64,000 nucleotides of DNA. Source: Microvirga massiliensis. GTDB lineage: Bacteria > Pseudomonadota > Alphaproteobacteria > Rhizobiales > Beijerinckiaceae. The notes under the pieces are model-generated. The model ran no database searches, was not told the DNA's origin, and was given only the letters and a program-made list of their open reading frames with translations. Shown here in pieces: positions 29,346 through 39,953 of the stretch; the first letter of the stretch is position 1, and each line of letters begins with the position of its first letter. The translations under genes and the position numbers were made by a program. The stretch covers positions 134,813 to 198,812 of the forward strand of contig NZ_LN811352.1 of the NCBI RefSeq assembly GCF_001006805.1, written 5' to 3'.

Positions 29346-29980
29346 CGGAGCGCTATTACGGCACCGCAAGGACCGAAATCCTGCCCTGGCTGCCGGAGCG
29401 CGTCGAGCGCGTTCTCGACGTGGGATGCGGAACGGGCGCGACGACCGAGGCCGTGCGCAGCCTGCGGTCGCTCGCCTGGGCAGGCGGTATCGAATATGTC
29501 GGAGAGGTTGCCGCACAGGCCGCGCATGCTTTCGACCGCGTCTGGGTTGGCGATGCCGCGGCTGCGCCTCTGGAGGCGGAAATTCCTGCCGGATCCCTCG
29601 ATCTGGTCCTGTGCCTCGATGTTCTCGAGCACATGGTCGATCCATGGTCGATGACGCGGCGCCTTGCGGCGCTGCTGCGGCCGGGTGGGCGATTGATCAT
29701 CTCGGTTCCGAACATCAGGAACTGGAAGTTCGTCTGGCGCCTCACTACGCGCGGCGATTTCATTTATCGCGAGGCGGGCCTCCTCGATCGGACGCATCTG
29801 CGCTTTTTCGTTCGTAGGACGGCCGTCGAGCTTGCGACCGGCGCCGATCTAAGTGTCGTGGCCGCCACATCGGTTCAGCATTGGCGCTTCCCGGATGGGC
29901 GCTGGTTCCTGTCACGAGCGAGTGCCGGTCGCCTGGACGAGATCCTGGCGAAGCAGTGGCTCGTCGTGGCGGAGCGGTAG
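29342..29980 (+). CDS. Class I SAM-dependent methyltransferase
   Basis: 212 residues. The AdoMet site is seen in RVLDVGCGTGATTEA, followed by acidic and LDLVLCLDVLEHMVDPW motifs and a GGRLIISVPNIRNW strand. This resembles enzymes that methylate sugars or lipid-linked intermediates in glycan gene clusters, which suits its coupling to a glycosyltransferase. It ends one base away from the opposed acyltransferase gene. Confidence 0.87.
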   Translation: MTERYYGTARTEILPWLPERVERVLDVGCGTGATTEAVRSLRSLAWAGGIEYVGEVAAQAAHAFDRVWVGDAAAAPLEAEIPAGSLDLVLCLDVLEHMVDPWSMTRRLAALLRPGGRLIISVPNIRNWKFVWRLTTRGDFIYREAGLLDRTHLRFFVRRTAVELATGADLSVVAATSVQHWRFPDGRWFLSRASAGRLDEILAKQWLVVAER

Positions 29981-29981
29981 C

Positions 29982-30647
29982 TCATGAGAGAGCCACACTG
30001 CTCTCTTTAGCTCGCAGTTCGGCAACTCTCGCGGCCAGTTCCTCGATGCGGGCGCTTTGCAGCAGCGGGATGAGTTCGCCGACCAGCTGGGGAGGCAGAT
30101 CCCACCAGGCAGCCTCAAGCAGGCGTGCAATTGACGCCTCATTGAAGCGCAGCCGCATCTGATTGGCCGGGTTTCCCGCGACGATCGCATAAGGTGGCAC
30201 GTCCCGGGTCACGACCGCACGTGCACCGATCACGGCGCCATGCCCGATCGAGACTCCCGACAGGACGACCGCGCCGGAGCCCAGCCACACATCGTGCCCG
30301 ATCGTCACGTCGCCGCGCGTCACGTGAACCTCTCGCCCCCGGGGCGCCTCGGGCCATCGATCACGTAAGGCCGAGAATGGATACGTCGATATCCAGTCGG
30401 TTCGGTGATTCCCGCCGAGGAAGATCTCCACGGCGTCTGCAATCGAGCAATAGCGTCCGATCTTCAGTCTTGCCCCCGTCTCCGGGAAGCGGACCTTAGG
30501 AGCGCCATAGGTAAAGGCACCGATCTCGAAGCCGTAGCGCCGGATCTGGCGGGCCAGATGAACGCGCGTCTCATTGTGCGGATTGCGCCAGTTCCGGGGA
30601 AGGAAGCGGAACGGTTTCACTGGGACACGCCTGCCCGTTGACGGCAT
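29982..30647 (-). CDS. CatB/Vat-type hexapeptide O-acetyltransferase
   Basis: 221 residues with left-handed beta-helix repeats (IGRYCSIAD, VTIGHDVWLGSGAVVLSGVSIGHGAVIGARAVV) and the family's active-site His in LGGNHRTDWISTYPF, then DVPPYAIVAGNPA. Enzymes of this type acetylate antibiotics or cell-surface sugars. Beside a glycosyltransferase and a methyltransferase the sugar role is likelier. The ATG at 30647 is preferred to the GTG at 30710, which would leave almost no room for a promoter next to maeB. Confidence 0.85.
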   Translation of the reverse strand: MPSTGRRVPVKPFRFLPRNWRNPHNETRVHLARQIRRYGFEIGAFTYGAPKVRFPETGARLKIGRYCSIADAVEIFLGGNHRTDWISTYPFSALRDRWPEAPRGREVHVTRGDVTIGHDVWLGSGAVVLSGVSIGHGAVIGARAVVTRDVPPYAIVAGNPANQMRLRFNEASIARLLEAAWWDLPPQLVGELIPLLQSARIEELAARVAELRAKESSVALS

Positions 30648-30713
30648 GCGTCGAAAGCGAGCACAACGGCCCACCAAGGGCGTTTGTTGGTGCCCCAAGG
30701 GAGATTGCACGGG

Positions 30714-33008
30714 ATGGTCGACAACATCTCACAAGACCTGAAATCAGGGGCGCTGTTCTACCACCGCCATCCCAGGCCCGGAAAACTCGAAATCCAACCT
30801 ACGAAGCCACTGGGAAATCAGCGCGATTTGGCTCTCGCCTACTCGCCCGGAGTGGCTGCTCCATGCCAGGCGATTCTCGAAGACCCCGAAGAGGCTGCGC
30901 TCCTTACCAGCCGGCAAAATCTCGTCGGCGTCATTTCGAACGGCACCGCCGTGCTCGGTCTTGGAGACATCGGTGCCCTGGCGTCCAAGCCGGTCATGGA
31001 AGGGAAGGCGGTTCTGTTCAAGAAGTTTGCCGGTATCGATGTATTCGATATCGAGCTCGCGGAGAGGAACGTCGATCGCCTCGTCGACATTATTGCGGCG
31101 CTCGAGCCGACCTTCGGTGGGATCAATCTCGAGGACATCAAGTCACCCGAGTGCTTTGAACTCGAGGAGCGCCTCCAGGCCAGGATGGGTATCCCGGTCT
31201 TTCACGACGACCAGCATGGAACCGCCATCATCGTCGGCGCGGCCGTGACGAACGCGCTGGAACTGGCGGGCAAGCGTATCGAGGACGTCAAGATCGTGAC
31301 GTCCGGGGCAGGGGCCGCCGCCCTGGCCTGCCTCAACCTGCTCGTCTCTCTCGGGGCGAAGCGCGAAAATATCTGGGTGACCGATATCGAAGGGGTCGTT
31401 TACGAAGGCCGCCCGGTGCTGATGGACCGATGGAAAGGAGTGTATGCCCAGAACACCGATGCACGCACTCTGGCCGACGTGATCGGCGATGCGGACGTGT
31501 TTCTCGGGCTATCAGCCGGCGGCGTGCTCAAGCCGGAATACCTCGCCCGGATGGCGCCGAATCCGCTCGTGCTCGCTCTCGCCAATCCCCACCCCGAGAT
31601 CATGCCCGAGCTCGCGGAAGCGACTCGGCCGGACGCAATGATCTGCACGGGTCGCTCGGATTATCCGAACCAAGTCAACAACGTCCTCTGCTTCCCCTAT
31701 ATTTTCCGGGGTGCACTGGACGTCGCCGCGACGACGATCAACGAGGCCATGAAGACTGCGGCGGTGAAAGCGATCGCCGCTCTCGCCCGGGAATCGCCGT
31801 CCGATGTGGTCGCCCGTGCCTATGGGGGTGAGGCGCATCCCTTCGGACGCAACTCCCTGATACCGAGCCCGTTCGATCCTCGCCTGATCCTGCGCATCGC
31901 TCCCGCTGTCGCACAGGCCGCGATGGAGAGCGGGGTTGCACGGAGACCCCTCGAGGACCTCGCAGCCTACGCCGATTCCCTGATCCGGTTCGTGTTCCGC
32001 TCGGGCTTCATCATGAAGCCGCTTTTCGCCCGCGCGAAGGCGGATCCGAGGCGCGTGATCTATGCCGAGGGCGAGGACGAGCGCGTGCTGCGCGCTACCC
32101 AGGCGATCATCGAGGAGGGGATCGCACGTCCGATCCTGATTGGGCGCCCGGCCGTCGTGGAGGCGAGGCTGAAGCGTTTCGGACTCTCGATGGAGCCCGG
32201 TCGTGACTTCGAGCTCGTGAATCCAGAGGATGACCCCCGCTATCGCGACTATGTCGCGACCTACATCGAGGCTGCAGGGCGCAAGGGTATCACGCCGGAT
32301 GCGGCGAAGACCCTGGTGCGCACGAACACGACCGTGATTGGAGCGCTCGCCGTGCAGCGCGGGGATGCCGACGCGTTGATCTGCGGCCTGGAGGGGAGGT
32401 TCGACTCCCGCCTGAAGCACATCAAGGATATCATCGGGCTCGCCCCAGCTGCACGGGCGCTTGCCGCCATGTCTCTCGTAATTACGCCGAAGGGCGTGTA
32501 TTTCCTGGCCGATACCCACGTTCAGCCGGACCCAAGCGCAGAGCAGATCGCGGACATGACGATCGCCTGTGCGAGTCATGTGAGGCGGTTCGGATTATCT
32601 CCGAGCATCGCTCTGCTCTCTCATTCGGATTTCGGCTCGGCAGATACGCCCTCTGCATGCAAGATGCGGGATGCCCTCGCGCTCCTTCGTGAGCGTGCTC
32701 CCGACCTTGAGGTCGACGGAGAAATGCAGGCTGACACCGCGTTATCGGAGATCACTCGTGAGCGCGTGTTCCCGGGCTCCCGCCTTCAGGGCGCCGCGAA
32801 CGTGCTGATCATGCCGAACTTGGACGCCGCCAACATCGCCTTCCAGTTCACGAAGGCCTTGGCGGATGCTCTCCCAGTCGGTCCGATCCTCATCGGACCG
32901 GCGAAGCCGGCTCATATCCTCTCGCCGTCGGTGACTGCCCGCGGGATCGTGAACATCACCGCAGTCGCAGTCGTCGAAGCACAATCGCGGCCGGCTGCTC
33001 AGATCTGA
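30714..33008 (+). CDS. maeB: NADP-dependent malic enzyme with phosphotransacetylase-like domain
   Basis: 764 residues. It decarboxylates malate to pyruvate and makes NADPH. The malic domain shows [10 protein letters not shown], the [16 protein letters not shown] segment and [10 protein letters not shown]; the NAD(P)-binding part follows to about 415. The C-terminal third is a PTA-like domain ([52 protein letters not shown]) that in known MaeB proteins is catalytically idle and regulatory. The ATG at 30714 is chosen over 30684. It ends five bases from the convergent exported-protein gene. Confidence 0.95.
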   Translation: MVDNISQDLKSGALFYHRHPRPGKLEIQPTKPLGNQRDLALAYSPGVAAPCQAILEDPEEAALLTSRQNLVGVISNGTAVLGLGDIGALASKPVMEGKAVLFKKFAGIDVFDIELAERNVDRLVDIIAALEPTFGGINLEDIKSPECFELEERLQARMGIPVFHDDQHGTAIIVGAAVTNALELAGKRIEDVKIVTSGAGAAALACLNLLVSLGAKRENIWVTDIEGVVYEGRPVLMDRWKGVYAQNTDARTLADVIGDADVFLGLSAGGVLKPEYLARMAPNPLVLALANPHPEIMPELAEATRPDAMICTGRSDYPNQVNNVLCFPYIFRGALDVAATTINEAMKTAAVKAIAALARESPSDVVARAYGGEAHPFGRNSLIPSPFDPRLILRIAPAVAQAAMESGVARRPLEDLAAYADSLIRFVFRSGFIMKPLFARAKADPRRVIYAEGEDERVLRATQAIIEEGIARPILIGRPAVVEARLKRFGLSMEPGRDFELVNPEDDPRYRDYVATYIEAAGRKGITPDAAKTLVRTNTTVIGALAVQRGDADALICGLEGRFDSRLKHIKDIIGLAPAARALAAMSLVITPKGVYFLADTHVQPDPSAEQIADMTIACASHVRRFGLSPSIALLSHSDFGSADTPSACKMRDALALLRERAPDLEVDGEMQADTALSEITRERVFPGSRLQGAANVLIMPNLDAANIAFQFTKALADALPVGPILIGPAKPAHILSPSVTARGIVNITAVAVVEAQSRPAAQI

Positions 33009-33013
33009 CCCGA

Positions 33014-34876
33014 TCAGGGTTCCTGAGCTGCCGCCTTGATTTCGAGGCGGTCGAGCGCTGCCGTAGGATTGCCCGACCCGGCAAGATCCGCAAGGCCAAC
33101 ACCTTGCGGATCCTTGGCACGGGCGCTCACGGTCAGGCGCCCGGGCTTGGCGACAAATCTCGCCACGGCTCCGGTGAGGGCTCTCGCCTGCTCGGAACTG
33201 CCGAGAAAGGCCGGAAGCGCAATGCCGACGGCAGCAGCATATTCCCGGCGTACGGCCTCGACGGTCTTGCCGCGCTGGCGAGCCTCACGCTCGAGAATCC
33301 TGTCGAGCAGGCCGCCATTGACGAGCTTCACGTCGAGGTTGCGCAGGGTGGCCTCCATGAGGGCGACCGTTGCGAGAGCGGTGTCGGTGCCGAATGCCTC
33401 GCCCGACACATTTCCGAGCACACCGCGCACCGTGAATGCTCCCATTCCGGCGCCGTTGAACGTGAGATCCTGCAAAACCAGATCGCGAGAGCTCGGATTC
33501 CAACTGGCGGCAGACGCGAAGGAGACGTCGAAGGAGCCATAGCCCAGATCGAGAAGTGTCTTGATCCCTTCCTGGTCGCTCGCGCGCGGCAGAGCCGCAG
33601 CGAGCCCGTCGACGGCAATCCGAACGCTCGTCGGAACACCGTCGACGGGCTCGCTTGCGCCGAGTTCGACGGTGGATATCGAGAACCGCCCGCTATCCCC
33701 ATCAAGACCGGCGCTCGACTGACGCGGGGCGACCGCCACCCCTTCAACCCGGATCCCGCCAAAAGTCGGGAGCAGCTTTTGAAATGCTTCTGGCGCAAGA
33801 TTGTCGAGGTCCTGTCCGCCGAGCTCACGCAGACCTGCAAAGGTCGGCTTGAGCGAGAAGCCCGTGAGCGTGATGGCGGCGACCGTACCGGTGGCATCGG
33901 GGGTCTCGACCGAGAGGTTCTCGAGCTTGGCTTCGGCGGTGGCGCCGTCCAAGGCACCGCGATAGCCAATGCGGGAGATGCGCATCCCGAAGGACGCCAT
34001 AGCACCTGCATCGGAGGTCGCTTCGATGCCCGAGATTTCCACTTCGCGGGCTTCGAATACGCCCCCGAGATCTCCGATCATTGTGAGGACGCGCGTTGCC
34101 TCGGGCGGCGAGGCCTGGCCGGTTTCGGCTAATGGAAGAAGTTCCGACAGGGTCCCGAGCAGGGATTCCGATGTCCGTCGCGCCACGAAGTCGCGGCCCG
34201 TGAGCCGCTCAATGCGGAGAATGCCCTGATCGCCCGTCTGCACGATGTTCTCGATTGAGATCCGGCCATAAACGCGCGCCATCAGGTCGGAGGACGACTT
34301 TTCGGTCAGTACTCTCGCCAGCCATGGCCCGTCCAAATTCTCGACGACCATGCGGCCCTGCGTTGCGACCGCGCGGCCCTGCGGGCCCTTCATCTCCGTG
34401 AAGGCGGCCTCCACGCCAATCGACCCGAATTGACCGCCCACGATGCCGCGTGCGGCCAAGTTTCTCATCTCCCCCCGCTGCTCGACGCCAGCGATGTCCT
34501 GGGAGACGATGAGTTCGGGAATTCTGATTTCTTCCGCTTCGAGCTTCGCGATGCGTTCGGCTAACGGCTCCTTCGCGGTCGGATCGAAAAGCCTCTGGAG
34601 ATCGGCCGGGGAGGATTTCAGACCGATGACCTCGATGCGCGGAGCCCGGTATGTCAGGGGCCCGAATGCGACCGTGACGTCGTTGAGGATGACGGGAGAG
34701 GAACTCTGCGCGAAGGCGGCCGGGAGCAACACACCCCGGATGCTCTGCACCTCGAACGAGAGGCCGCCGTACTGGAGGCGGATTTCTCCCGAGGTCCAAG
34801 GGACCTCACGTGTAATGGCAACACCAAAGCAAGCTGCGCTCACCAGGAGCGCGGCCCTAAGCCTATTTCCACGCAT
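33014..34876 (-). CDS. Large exported protein of unknown function
   Basis: 620 residues. It starts with a positively charged N-terminus and hydrophobic core (MRGNRLRAALLVSAACFGVAI), a signal peptide or anchor, and has no other membrane span. The rest is a long series of alternating strands rich in Gly, Val, Leu and charged residues (for example RISIENIV, VEISGIEATSDAG, ITLTGFSLKP), which suggests a repetitive beta structure. A mainly helical, Arg-rich stretch comes near 530-560. I do not recognise a family; a lipid-groove type of fold such as AsmA is a loose guess. It lies between maeB and erpA. Confidence 0.72.
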   Translation of the reverse strand: MRGNRLRAALLVSAACFGVAITREVPWTSGEIRLQYGGLSFEVQSIRGVLLPAAFAQSSSPVILNDVTVAFGPLTYRAPRIEVIGLKSSPADLQRLFDPTAKEPLAERIAKLEAEEIRIPELIVSQDIAGVEQRGEMRNLAARGIVGGQFGSIGVEAAFTEMKGPQGRAVATQGRMVVENLDGPWLARVLTEKSSSDLMARVYGRISIENIVQTGDQGILRIERLTGRDFVARRTSESLLGTLSELLPLAETGQASPPEATRVLTMIGDLGGVFEAREVEISGIEATSDAGAMASFGMRISRIGYRGALDGATAEAKLENLSVETPDATGTVAAITLTGFSLKPTFAGLRELGGQDLDNLAPEAFQKLLPTFGGIRVEGVAVAPRQSSAGLDGDSGRFSISTVELGASEPVDGVPTSVRIAVDGLAAALPRASDQEGIKTLLDLGYGSFDVSFASAASWNPSSRDLVLQDLTFNGAGMGAFTVRGVLGNVSGEAFGTDTALATVALMEATLRNLDVKLVNGGLLDRILEREARQRGKTVEAVRREYAAAVGIALPAFLGSSEQARALTGAVARFVAKPGRLTVSARAKDPQGVGLADLAGSGNPTAALDRLEIKAAAQEP

Positions 34877-34957
34877 GATGATCTCTCCCCCGCGCGACGA
34901 TAGGGGGAAGCCGAGCGCATTGCACGTCGAGCCAAGCGGAGAGCCGGGTTTTCCCCG

Positions 34958-35284
34958 TCAGATCGAAAAAGAGGTGCCGCAGCCGCACGAAGCAGTGGCG
35001 TGTGGATTCTCGATCTTGAAGGATTGCCCGATAAGGTCGTCGACGAAGTCGATGACCGACCCCCCCATATATTCAAGGGAGACCGGGTCGACGAGCACCG
35101 CAGCGCCATCCCGCTCGATGAGAACGTCCTCGTCCTGGCGACTCCGGTCGATTTCGAAGGAATACTGGAACCCCGAGCATCCACCCCCGTTCACCGAGAT
35201 CCGAAGCATGGAACCCGGCGGCTCGGTCGTCATGATGTCCTTGATTCGGCGCGCCGCCCGTTCTGTGAGGCTGATCCCGTCCAT
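34958..35284 (-). CDS. erpA: Iron-sulfur cluster insertion protein, ErpA/IscA type
   Basis: 108 residues, the A-type carrier size. The three cluster cysteines are Cys36 in GGGCSGFQY and Cys100 and Cys102 in SCGCGTSF. It carries [Fe-S] clusters to apo-enzymes. Choosing between ErpA and IscA/SufA from sequence alone is not certain; the position away from suf genes and beside dgt, as in other alphaproteobacteria, favours ErpA. It is divergent from the dGTPase gene. Confidence 0.9.
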   Translation of the reverse strand: MDGISLTERAARRIKDIMTTEPPGSMLRISVNGGGCSGFQYSFEIDRSRQDEDVLIERDGAAVLVDPVSLEYMGGSVIDFVDDLIGQSFKIENPHATASCGCGTSFSI

Positions 35285-35335
35285 CGATATCCCGGCTTGA
35301 TCCAGTATCGCATTGCAAGGTAAGGGCCGATTCAG

Positions 35336-36565
35336 GTGGCTTCAACCCGGGGAATTGCCGTGAGGCCCTTTGGCGAGCGATGGCGGGCGCCTTACGGGTG
35401 CGACCCTGCGCGGACTCGGGGCCGGCTCTATCCGGAGCCGATGTCGCCCACCCGGAGCGACTTCCAGCGTGACCGGGACCGCATCATTCACTCGTCGGCC
35501 TTCAGGCGCCTTAAGCACAAGACACAGGTCTTCGTCGATCACGAGGGGGACCACTACCGGACGAGGCTCACCCACACGATCGAGGTAAGCCAGATCGCCC
35601 GGGCTCTGGCGCGGTCTCTTGGACTCGACGAGGACCTCGCCGAGGCTCTCGCGCTGTCCCATGACCTTGGACACACCCCATTCGGTCATACCGGAGAGGA
35701 TGCGCTCAACGAATGCATGCGGGCCTTCGGAGGTTTCGACCATAACGCACAGGCTCTGACGGTCGTGACCCGATTGGAGCACCGTTATGCCAACTTCGAC
35801 GGTCTCAACCTGACCTGGGAGACGCTGGAGGGCCTTGTCAAACACAATGGCCCCCTCCTGGAGGCGGATGGACGGCCGGTCGGCAAATACGCCGAACGCG
35901 GCCTTCCTCTGGCAATTCTGGAATATAACGCCTTGCAGGACCTCGACTTGGCCTCGCAGGCTGGCGCAGAAGCGCAGGCCGCGGCTATCGCCGACGATAT
36001 CGCCTACAATGCCCATGACATTGATGACGGCCTCAGGGCGGGCCTGTTCGACATCGAAGAGCTGAGGCAAGCCGCTTTCCTGGACGACCTCCTTCGTGAG
36101 ATCGATGCACTCCACCCCAACCTCGACTTGTCACGCCGCATCCACGAAGTGACACGACGGGTGATCACCCGCTTCGTGGAGGACGTGCTGGCCGAGAGTG
36201 CTAGGCGGATCTCGGCCCTCGATCCGTCGGATGCGGAGGATATCCGACGTGCGCAGGACGTGGTGATCGCTTTCTCGCCGGATCTCCGGGGGGCCGATGC
36301 CGCGATCAAGCAGTTCCTCTACCCCCATATGTACCGGCACCCCAAGGTCATGGAGGTGCGGCAGCATGCCGATCGGATCGTGCGGGATCTCTTCCACCGC
36401 TTCTGCGACGATCCCGCTGCGCTCCCCCAGGAGTGGCGAAACGAGCTCCCGGAAGATCCGGCACGGAGGGCTCGGAGGGTCTCGGATTACATCGCGGGGA
36501 TGACGGATCCCTTCGCCGTAATGGAGCACCGTCGGCTGTTTGACGACACCCCGGATCTGCGTTAG
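35336..36565 (+). CDS. dgt: Deoxyguanosinetriphosphate triphosphohydrolase-like protein
   Basis: 409 residues of the HD superfamily. It is expected to split dNTPs to nucleoside and tripolyphosphate. The HD metal site is His80 in [10 protein letters not shown] and His109-Asp110 in [15 protein letters not shown]; the dGTPase opening [25 protein letters not shown] is clear. Start is a GTG at 35336; an in-frame ATG at residue 36 is possible. argS begins 25 bases after its stop. Confidence 0.92.
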   Translation: MASTRGIAVRPFGERWRAPYGCDPARTRGRLYPEPMSPTRSDFQRDRDRIIHSSAFRRLKHKTQVFVDHEGDHYRTRLTHTIEVSQIARALARSLGLDEDLAEALALSHDLGHTPFGHTGEDALNECMRAFGGFDHNAQALTVVTRLEHRYANFDGLNLTWETLEGLVKHNGPLLEADGRPVGKYAERGLPLAILEYNALQDLDLASQAGAEAQAAAIADDIAYNAHDIDDGLRAGLFDIEELRQAAFLDDLLREIDALHPNLDLSRRIHEVTRRVITRFVEDVLAESARRISALDPSDAEDIRRAQDVVIAFSPDLRGADAAIKQFLYPHMYRHPKVMEVRQHADRIVRDLFHRFCDDPAALPQEWRNELPEDPARRARRVSDYIAGMTDPFAVMEHRRLFDDTPDLR

Positions 36566-36590
36566 GCGCCCAAGTTTCGGGGCGTACCAG

Positions 36591-38351
36591 ATGAATATTT
36601 TTGCGTTGTTCGAGGACCGGGTGACCGCAAGCCTGGAGCGGCTTGCGGAGCGAGGGGCCATTCCCGCCGGCCTTGATATGCGCCGCGTTATCGTCGAGCC
36701 ACCGCGCGACCCGACCCACGGAGACCTTGCTACCAATGCCGCTATGGTCCTCGCGAAGGACGCAGGGACGAACCCGCGAGCGCTCGCCGAACTGATCGCC
36801 GCCGAGCTGCGGGAGGATCCCAGCGTTGTATCCGCGGAGGTGGCGGGCCCCGGCTTCATCAATATCAGGCTTGCTCCCACCATCCTGCACGATGTGCTCC
36901 GCCGGGCCGCTCAGGATGGAGAATTCTTCGGGCGGAGCGGGCAGGGCGCCGGGCGCAGAGTCAACGTGGAATACGTCTCTGCCAATCCGACCGGCCCCAT
37001 GCATGTCGGGCACGGACGGGGGGCGGTATTCGGCGATGCTCTGGCGAATCTCCTCGGATTCGCCGGCTACGACGTTACCCGCGAGTACTACATCAACGAT
37101 GCAGGAGCGCAGGTCGACATCCTCGCACGGTCCGCCTTCCTGCGCTACCGCGAGGCGCTCGGCGACACGGTGGGCCCGATCCCGGAGGGTCTTTATCCCG
37201 GCGACTATCTCGTTCCCGTTGGGCAGGCCCTCGCGGAGAAGTACGGCACAGCTCTTCGTGACAGGCCAGAGGAGGAATGGCTCCCGGAGGTCCGGTCGTT
37301 CGCGATCGCGGCGATGATGCAAATGATTCGGAACGACCTCGCCGCGCTGAATATCCGCCACGACGTGTTCTTCTCGGAGCGCTCCCTCACGACAGGGGCA
37401 CAGGACGAGATCAAGCTGACCATTGAGGATCTCCGGTCCCGCGACCTGGTCTATGAAGGAAGGTTGGCTCCTCCGAAAGGACAGCCCGTCGAGGATTGGG
37501 AAGATCGCGAGCAGACGCTGTTCCGGGCCACGGCCTTCGGCGACGACGTAGACCGTCCGCTTCTCAAGTCCGACGGCTCCTACACCTATTTCGCTGCCGA
37601 TATCGCCTATCACCGGTCCAAGTTCGAGCGGGGTTTCCCGCTCATGATCGACGTCTGGGGAGCCGACCACGGCGGTTACGTCAAGCGAATGCAGGCTGCA
37701 GTCCGTGCAGTCACGGCCGGGGAGGGCGAGCTCGACGTGAAGCTTTGCCAGCTGGTGAAGCTTCTGCGTGGCGGGCAGCCCGTGAAGATGTCGAAGCGAG
37801 CAGGAGAGTTCGTCACACTGCGCGATGTCGTCGACGAGGTCGGACGCGATGCCGTCCGGTTTATGATGATCTTTCGCAAGAATGACGCTCCCCTGGATTT
37901 CGACCTCGCCAAGGTCGTGGAGCAGTCCAAGGACAATCCGGTCTTCTATGTCCAGTATGCCCACGCCCGCTGCGCATCCGTGCTTCGCCAGGCGGACGAG
38001 GTCATGCCGGGCGCGAACAAACCCAGGGAACAGCTTGGGGAAATTGATCTTTCCGCTCTGGTTGACGATGCTGAAATCGATGTGGCCCGGAAGATCGCGC
38101 AGTACCCCCGCGTGATTCAGGCTTCCGCCGAAGCTCATGAGCCGCACCGGGTCGCGTTCTTCCTCTACGATCTTGCCAGCTCGTTCCATTCACTCTGGAC
38201 CAAGGGCAAAGACTTGCCTCAATTACGGTTTGTTAATCAGACTGATCAAGATTCAACACAGGCGAGGCTCGTTCTCGTGAGAGCCCTCAAGGGGGTTCTG
38301 TCTTCGGGCCTTTCAGTGTTGGGCGTCACGGCACCGGACGAGATGCGATAG
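36591..38351 (+). CDS. argS: Arginyl-tRNA synthetase
   Basis: 586 residues, class I. The N-terminal additional domain (1-110) binds the tRNA D-loop; the HIGH box is [13 protein letters not shown] near 130, and the [10 protein letters not shown] box near 400. The C-terminal anticodon domain has [17 protein letters not shown]. The ATG at 36591 is chosen over an upstream one at 36540 that overlaps dgt. About 90 bases separate it from the SPOR gene. Confidence 0.97.
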   Translation: MNIFALFEDRVTASLERLAERGAIPAGLDMRRVIVEPPRDPTHGDLATNAAMVLAKDAGTNPRALAELIAAELREDPSVVSAEVAGPGFINIRLAPTILHDVLRRAAQDGEFFGRSGQGAGRRVNVEYVSANPTGPMHVGHGRGAVFGDALANLLGFAGYDVTREYYINDAGAQVDILARSAFLRYREALGDTVGPIPEGLYPGDYLVPVGQALAEKYGTALRDRPEEEWLPEVRSFAIAAMMQMIRNDLAALNIRHDVFFSERSLTTGAQDEIKLTIEDLRSRDLVYEGRLAPPKGQPVEDWEDREQTLFRATAFGDDVDRPLLKSDGSYTYFAADIAYHRSKFERGFPLMIDVWGADHGGYVKRMQAAVRAVTAGEGELDVKLCQLVKLLRGGQPVKMSKRAGEFVTLRDVVDEVGRDAVRFMMIFRKNDAPLDFDLAKVVEQSKDNPVFYVQYAHARCASVLRQADEVMPGANKPREQLGEIDLSALVDDAEIDVARKIAQYPRVIQASAEAHEPHRVAFFLYDLASSFHSLWTKGKDLPQLRFVNQTDQDSTQARLVLVRALKGVLSSGLSVLGVTAPDEMR

Positions 38352-38440
38352 GCGCAATCGGCGGGTATTTGCGCGCCTTTGCCAGGTCTCGTGATGTCGC
38401 GAGAAGCGGTCCCGACGGGCCGCCACGGGAGTCAAGCGTA

Positions 38441-39820
38441 ATGAGCGAATCTGTAAAACCCCGTTTCGCCGTCGATCTCGATGATATCGAGCGTCAGCTT
38501 GCGAGTGCCCAATCGACACCTCCAACGGCATCACCGTCGCGCAACGATCCCTTGGCCGAGCTCGCGCGAATCGTCGGCCAGGACGACCCTTTCCAGGACA
38601 TTCTCTCGCGAGGGCGGCCTGCGGCACGAAGCCATACGCAAGCCGATCTGGACGATATCTTCGCGAGCCGCGCTCCTGAGCAGTATGCCCGCCCTGGCAT
38701 GGGCGGAACGCAGCCCTACCCGGCTCCGATGCCTTCCGAGGATCAGCCCGACAACTTTTCCGCGTCGGATTACTCTGCCCCGGATTACGGAGCACCCTAT
38801 TCCGCAGACCAGGCCTATGCCGAGCCTTATGGATACGACGCCGATGTCGATGAACCAGTCGGTCGGCAGCCAACCCGATCCAGGAAGGGCCTCGTAGCAG
38901 CCGGAGCCCTCCTCGGAGCGGTAGCTCTCGTCGGCGGCGGGTACTGGATGATCGGGCAGGGGACCGGAACGTTCTCGAGCGGAGGCGAGCCTCCTCTCGT
39001 GAAGGCATCGCAGGAACCCGTCAAAGTCGAGCCTCAGACGCCTGGCGGAGTCGAGATTCCTCACCAGAACAAGGAGATTTACGGGGCCGCGCAGGACGGG
39101 AAAACGCATGTCGTCAATCGCGAGGAACAGCCGGTCGACGTCCAGCAGGCAGTCCGTGATGCACAGGGCGCCAGCGCCGAATCGACGGGCGCAACCACGA
39201 TCAGCGCCCCGGCTGGCAATGGCCTGAACCTCGGCGAGCCCAAGCGGGTTCGTACCATCACGATTCGTCCCGATGGCACGCCCGTGACGGACGAGCCGGC
39301 AGCACCACGCCGAGCGTCCTCGACGCAACCTCCTTCAATGGCGCTTCCCGCCGCGGCGCAGACCGCGCCGGCGACGGGGGGATCGGCTCAGGCGCGCCAG
39401 GCGCCCGCAGCACAGCCTGCTCCGCCTCCGGCGAGTGCAACGCCACGAGCGACCGCCTCCAGCAGTGCAGGTGGTGCTTCGACCCAGAATCCGGCACCTG
39501 CTCCGCAGCGCGTCGCGTCGGCTGACCCTGCGGCACTTGCGATGGCGTCACCTCCCGCCGCGAGCGCACCGGCCCCGAGCGGAGGCTTCGCGGTTCAGCT
39601 CGCCGTGCGCACCACGGAAGCCGAGGCGCGATCCGCATTCCCTGGGCTCCAACAGAAATACGCGGAGCTCGCGACGCTCTCGCCGATCATCCGCAAGGCG
39701 GAAGTCAACGGCAACACGATCTACCGGCTTCGGGTCGGCCCGATGTCTCGTGATGACGCGTCTTCTCTCTGCTCGCGGATTCAGGGTCAGGGCGGGCAGT
39801 GCTTCGTGGCCAAGAACTGA
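38441..39820 (+). CDS. SPOR domain membrane protein
   Basis: 459 residues. A cytoplasmic acidic N-terminus (about 1-145) is followed by one membrane helix (about 150-170, LVAAGALLGAVALVGGGYWMI), a long Ala/Pro/Thr-rich periplasmic linker, and a C-terminal SPOR domain (about 385-459; FAVQLAVRTTEAEARSAF...YRLRVGPMSRDDASSLC). SPOR domains bind peptidoglycan lacking stem peptides at the division site, so a role in division or wall remodelling is likely. nagZ follows, which fits a wall-related pair. An ATG at 38369 would add 24 residues. Confidence 0.9.
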   Translation: MSESVKPRFAVDLDDIERQLASAQSTPPTASPSRNDPLAELARIVGQDDPFQDILSRGRPAARSHTQADLDDIFASRAPEQYARPGMGGTQPYPAPMPSEDQPDNFSASDYSAPDYGAPYSADQAYAEPYGYDADVDEPVGRQPTRSRKGLVAAGALLGAVALVGGGYWMIGQGTGTFSSGGEPPLVKASQEPVKVEPQTPGGVEIPHQNKEIYGAAQDGKTHVVNREEQPVDVQQAVRDAQGASAESTGATTISAPAGNGLNLGEPKRVRTITIRPDGTPVTDEPAAPRRASSTQPPSMALPAAAQTAPATGGSAQARQAPAAQPAPPPASATPRATASSSAGGASTQNPAPAPQRVASADPAALAMASPPAASAPAPSGGFAVQLAVRTTEAEARSAFPGLQQKYAELATLSPIIRKAEVNGNTIYRLRVGPMSRDDASSLCSRIQGQGGQCFVAKN

Positions 39821-39843
39821 GCATTCCTCGAAGTCAGGGTGCA

Positions 39844-39868
39844 GGGTGCCGCCGATGATGCGGCACCC
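39844..39868 (+). terminator. Hairpin after the SPOR gene
   Basis: A 9-base perfect inverted repeat (GGGTGCCGC and GCGGCACCC) with a 7-base loop lies 24 bases after the SPOR stop, and a second small GGCC hairpin follows. There is no T-run, so it may only partly end transcription before nagZ. Confidence 0.4.
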
Positions 39869-39953
39869 CCGATCGGCCCAGGCCGATGCGGAATCGTGGG
39901 ACACCGGTTCTCCTGTCCTTGACCCACTGAATCCCCAGACTTAAGGCGCGCAT

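Noticed and set aside
36348..38189. 613-codon minus-strand frame opposite argS
   Set aside because: argS has complete HIGH and KMSK motifs on the plus strand; the antisense frame has no recognisable domain.
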